Source: an uncultured Sphingomonadaceae bacterium
Lineage (GTDB): Bacteria; Pseudomonadota; Alphaproteobacteria; Sphingomonadales; Sphingomonadaceae
DNA: 64,000 nucleotides
Direction of reading: 5' to 3'
Assembly: GCA_947503245.1 (NCBI GenBank)
Contig: CANNCV010000001.1
Coordinates: 1,965,890 to 2,029,889 of the forward strand
Shown here: positions 62,871 to 64,000 of the stretch, in pieces
Numbering within the stretch: the first letter of the stretch is position 1
How the letters are laid out: every line of letters starts with the position of its first letter
Notes under the pieces: model-generated
What the model was told of the DNA's origin: nothing
Database searches by the model: none
The model's input: only the letters and a program-made list of their open reading frames with translations
Position numbers and translations under genes: made by a program

Positions 62871-64000
62871 TAACGCACCCTTTTAAATCTGCGCCCCCTA
62901 AATTCTCTTACGACCCTCTGAGATCCTCCGCCATTTAGTCTTTGCCTGGGGCCAAGTATGAAAGTTCGCACATCGCTTTTTGCAACCGCTTCAGTATTTG
63001 CAGAGATGGCTTTATAGGCTGTAGAGTCACCATTTCCGCTAACACCCGTGCCCTTCCTTGTTCTAGGATCAAAAGTGTTTGATGGCTTGCCTAACTTTTC
63101 AGCTTCTCCGGGCGAAACTACGCTTGGAGCATTGTGGTTATGAATTGAACCAACTGTGATTCTAGCTACCGAAGGTCTAAGTGTGAATTTGAATTCATTA
63201 GGCGTTCCCTTTTCAACATCTGTATAAGTATATGTTATGTTTCCCTCATCGTCGGTCGACTGAGTGATTGCACTTGCATATTCGAAGTCATCAATGGCAA
63301 TCGGATTCCCTTCAGAATCTGTACCTTCTTCAGATTGGACATATTCTTTCCAATCGTTTGCCGCTTCTTTCGGTGTATCAAATCGATCTCCAGGCTTCAA
63401 GCCAGTGGGATCAATAAGATTAACTGGATCATTCTCTACGTAGGCATAAATATTAATACCACCCTCATAGCCGATGGGGTCTGTTTGTAGGAACCGGCCT
63501 AGCGTGGGGGAGTAGACCCGTGCTTTGTAGTGATAGAGGCCAAGCTCTGGGATGGCGATTTGGCCTGTATATTGGAACCTGCCGATGTTTGTTTCATTGG
63601 CGATACCGTAAGCATCATAGGCGTTGATATTGACCAGCTCACCGCTCTCATCACCCTTCATGATCGTGGTGATGCTGCCCTGCCAGTTAGCAAACAGCTG
63701 CAGGCGGGTCGCGTCATTGACCCCTGCGCCTTCATACCAGATAGCCGGTACGTCTGTGCCAACACCATGCACATAGCGGTGGTTCAGATTGCCGATATCA
63801 TCATATTCCGCAACAAGTGCATCGCCATCGTAAAGGAACCGCGTCACCAGGCCGCCGCCTGCGGTGCCATCAACCTCCCAGAGCCTTCCCAGCGGATCGT
63901 AGGTGAGGGTGGCCTGTTTAGCGCCCATGGCCTGCACAAGACGGTTCTCAACATCATAGATGAACGTCACAGAGCCATCGCTGGTAAGATTGCCATTATC
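62870..64000 (-). CDS. Rhs protein, C-terminal part with DUF4329-like tip (runs off the window)
   Basis: The frame is open to the right edge of the window, so the bulk of this Rhs gene lies outside. In view are YD-repeat sequence ([18 protein letters not shown]), the conserved core and LIDPTG, then the variable tip. The tip contains GSIHNHNAPSVVSPGEAEKL, with the HxH pair and a following SPGEAEKLG segment resembling DUF4329 Rhs tips, and ends in a basic tail. This is the only Rhs copy with an unbroken core in the window, so it is the best candidate for the expressed protein and the likely recipient of the displaced modules to its left. Confidence 0.75.
   Translation of the reverse strand, partial: DNGNLTSDGSVTFIYDVENRLVQAMGAKQATLTYDPLGRLWEVDGTAGGGLVTRFLYDGDALVAEYDDIGNLNHRYVHGVGTDVPAIWYEGAGVNDATRLQLFANWQGSITTIMKGDESGELVNINAYDAYGIANETNIGRFQYTGQIAIPELGLYHYKARVYSPTLGRFLQTDPIGYEGGINIYAYVENDPVNLIDPTGLKPGDRFDTPKEAANDWKEYVQSEEGTDSEGNPIAIDDFEYASAITQSTDDEGNITYTYTDVEKGTPNEFKFTLRPSVARITVGSIHNHNAPSVVSPGEAEKLGKPSNTFDPRTRKGTGVSGNGDSTAYKAISANTEAVAKSDVRTFILGPRQRLNGGGSQRVVREFRGRRFKRVR

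Noticed and set aside
1..64000. tRNA or rRNA genes
   Set aside because: No cloverleaf with the conserved GTTCGA arm or rRNA sequence was noticed in any part of the window.

Overview
The window looks like a chromosomal segment of an alphaproteobacterium, most likely Sphingomonadales. This is an inference from the mid-GC composition, the gene content (PhaR regulator, archaeal/eukaryal-type prolyl-tRNA synthetase, pyruvate dehydrogenase E2 and E3 genes side by side, BlaI/BlaR1 pair) and the REP-like hairpins. No rRNA or tRNA gene was recognised, so the placement is not proven.

Region 1 (1-20,200) is ordinary core genome: the end of an enoyl-CoA hydratase, methylmalonyl-CoA mutase, biotin synthase and the biotin-dependent propionyl-CoA carboxylase alpha subunit (a propionate-to-succinyl-CoA and biotin theme), an MHS-type transporter, alanine racemase, the PHA regulator PhaR, prolyl-tRNA synthetase, RNase R, a peroxiredoxin-like protein, a UspA protein, PDH E2 and dihydrolipoyl dehydrogenase, a RoxA-like ribosomal oxygenase and an RluE-like pseudouridine synthase. 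Region 2 (20,200-26,500) carries secreted hydrolases and a BlaI/BlaR1 regulatory pair with a TACACATGTA operator.

Region 3 (26,700-36,000) is a short co-directional set: a secreted TPR-CHAT protease-like protein, a helical protein, a lone contractile-tail sheath protein and a large secreted protein. No other phage tail genes are present. Its function is unknown and it is one of the two most unusual parts of the window.

Region 4 (36,000-64,000) is accessory DNA. It begins and ends with a graveyard of Rhs C-terminal toxin tips and their small, AT-rich, often lipoprotein-like immunity genes, all on the minus strand, downstream of a larger Rhs gene that runs off the right edge. Two intact IS6-family insertion sequences (38,435-39,273 and 52,625-53,466, same orientation) and at least five IS6 remnants sit at the module boundaries. 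Between the two intact copies lies a compact biosynthetic cluster (40,429-52,181). It holds a fatty acyl-AMP ligase-ACP-acyltransferase fusion, an unannotated 46-residue precursor peptide, a carbamoyltransferase with DUF5989- and SxtJ-like membrane partners, an SGNH hydrolase, a lasso-type B2 leader protease, an asparagine-synthetase-like cyclase lacking Cys2, a GT2 glycosyltransferase, an HPr-kinase-like protein and a PqqD/RRE protein. I read this as a lasso-peptide-like RiPP cluster with possible phosphorylation, glycosylation, carbamoylation and acylation of the product, carried in an IS6 pseudo-composite element. No dedicated exporter is visible.
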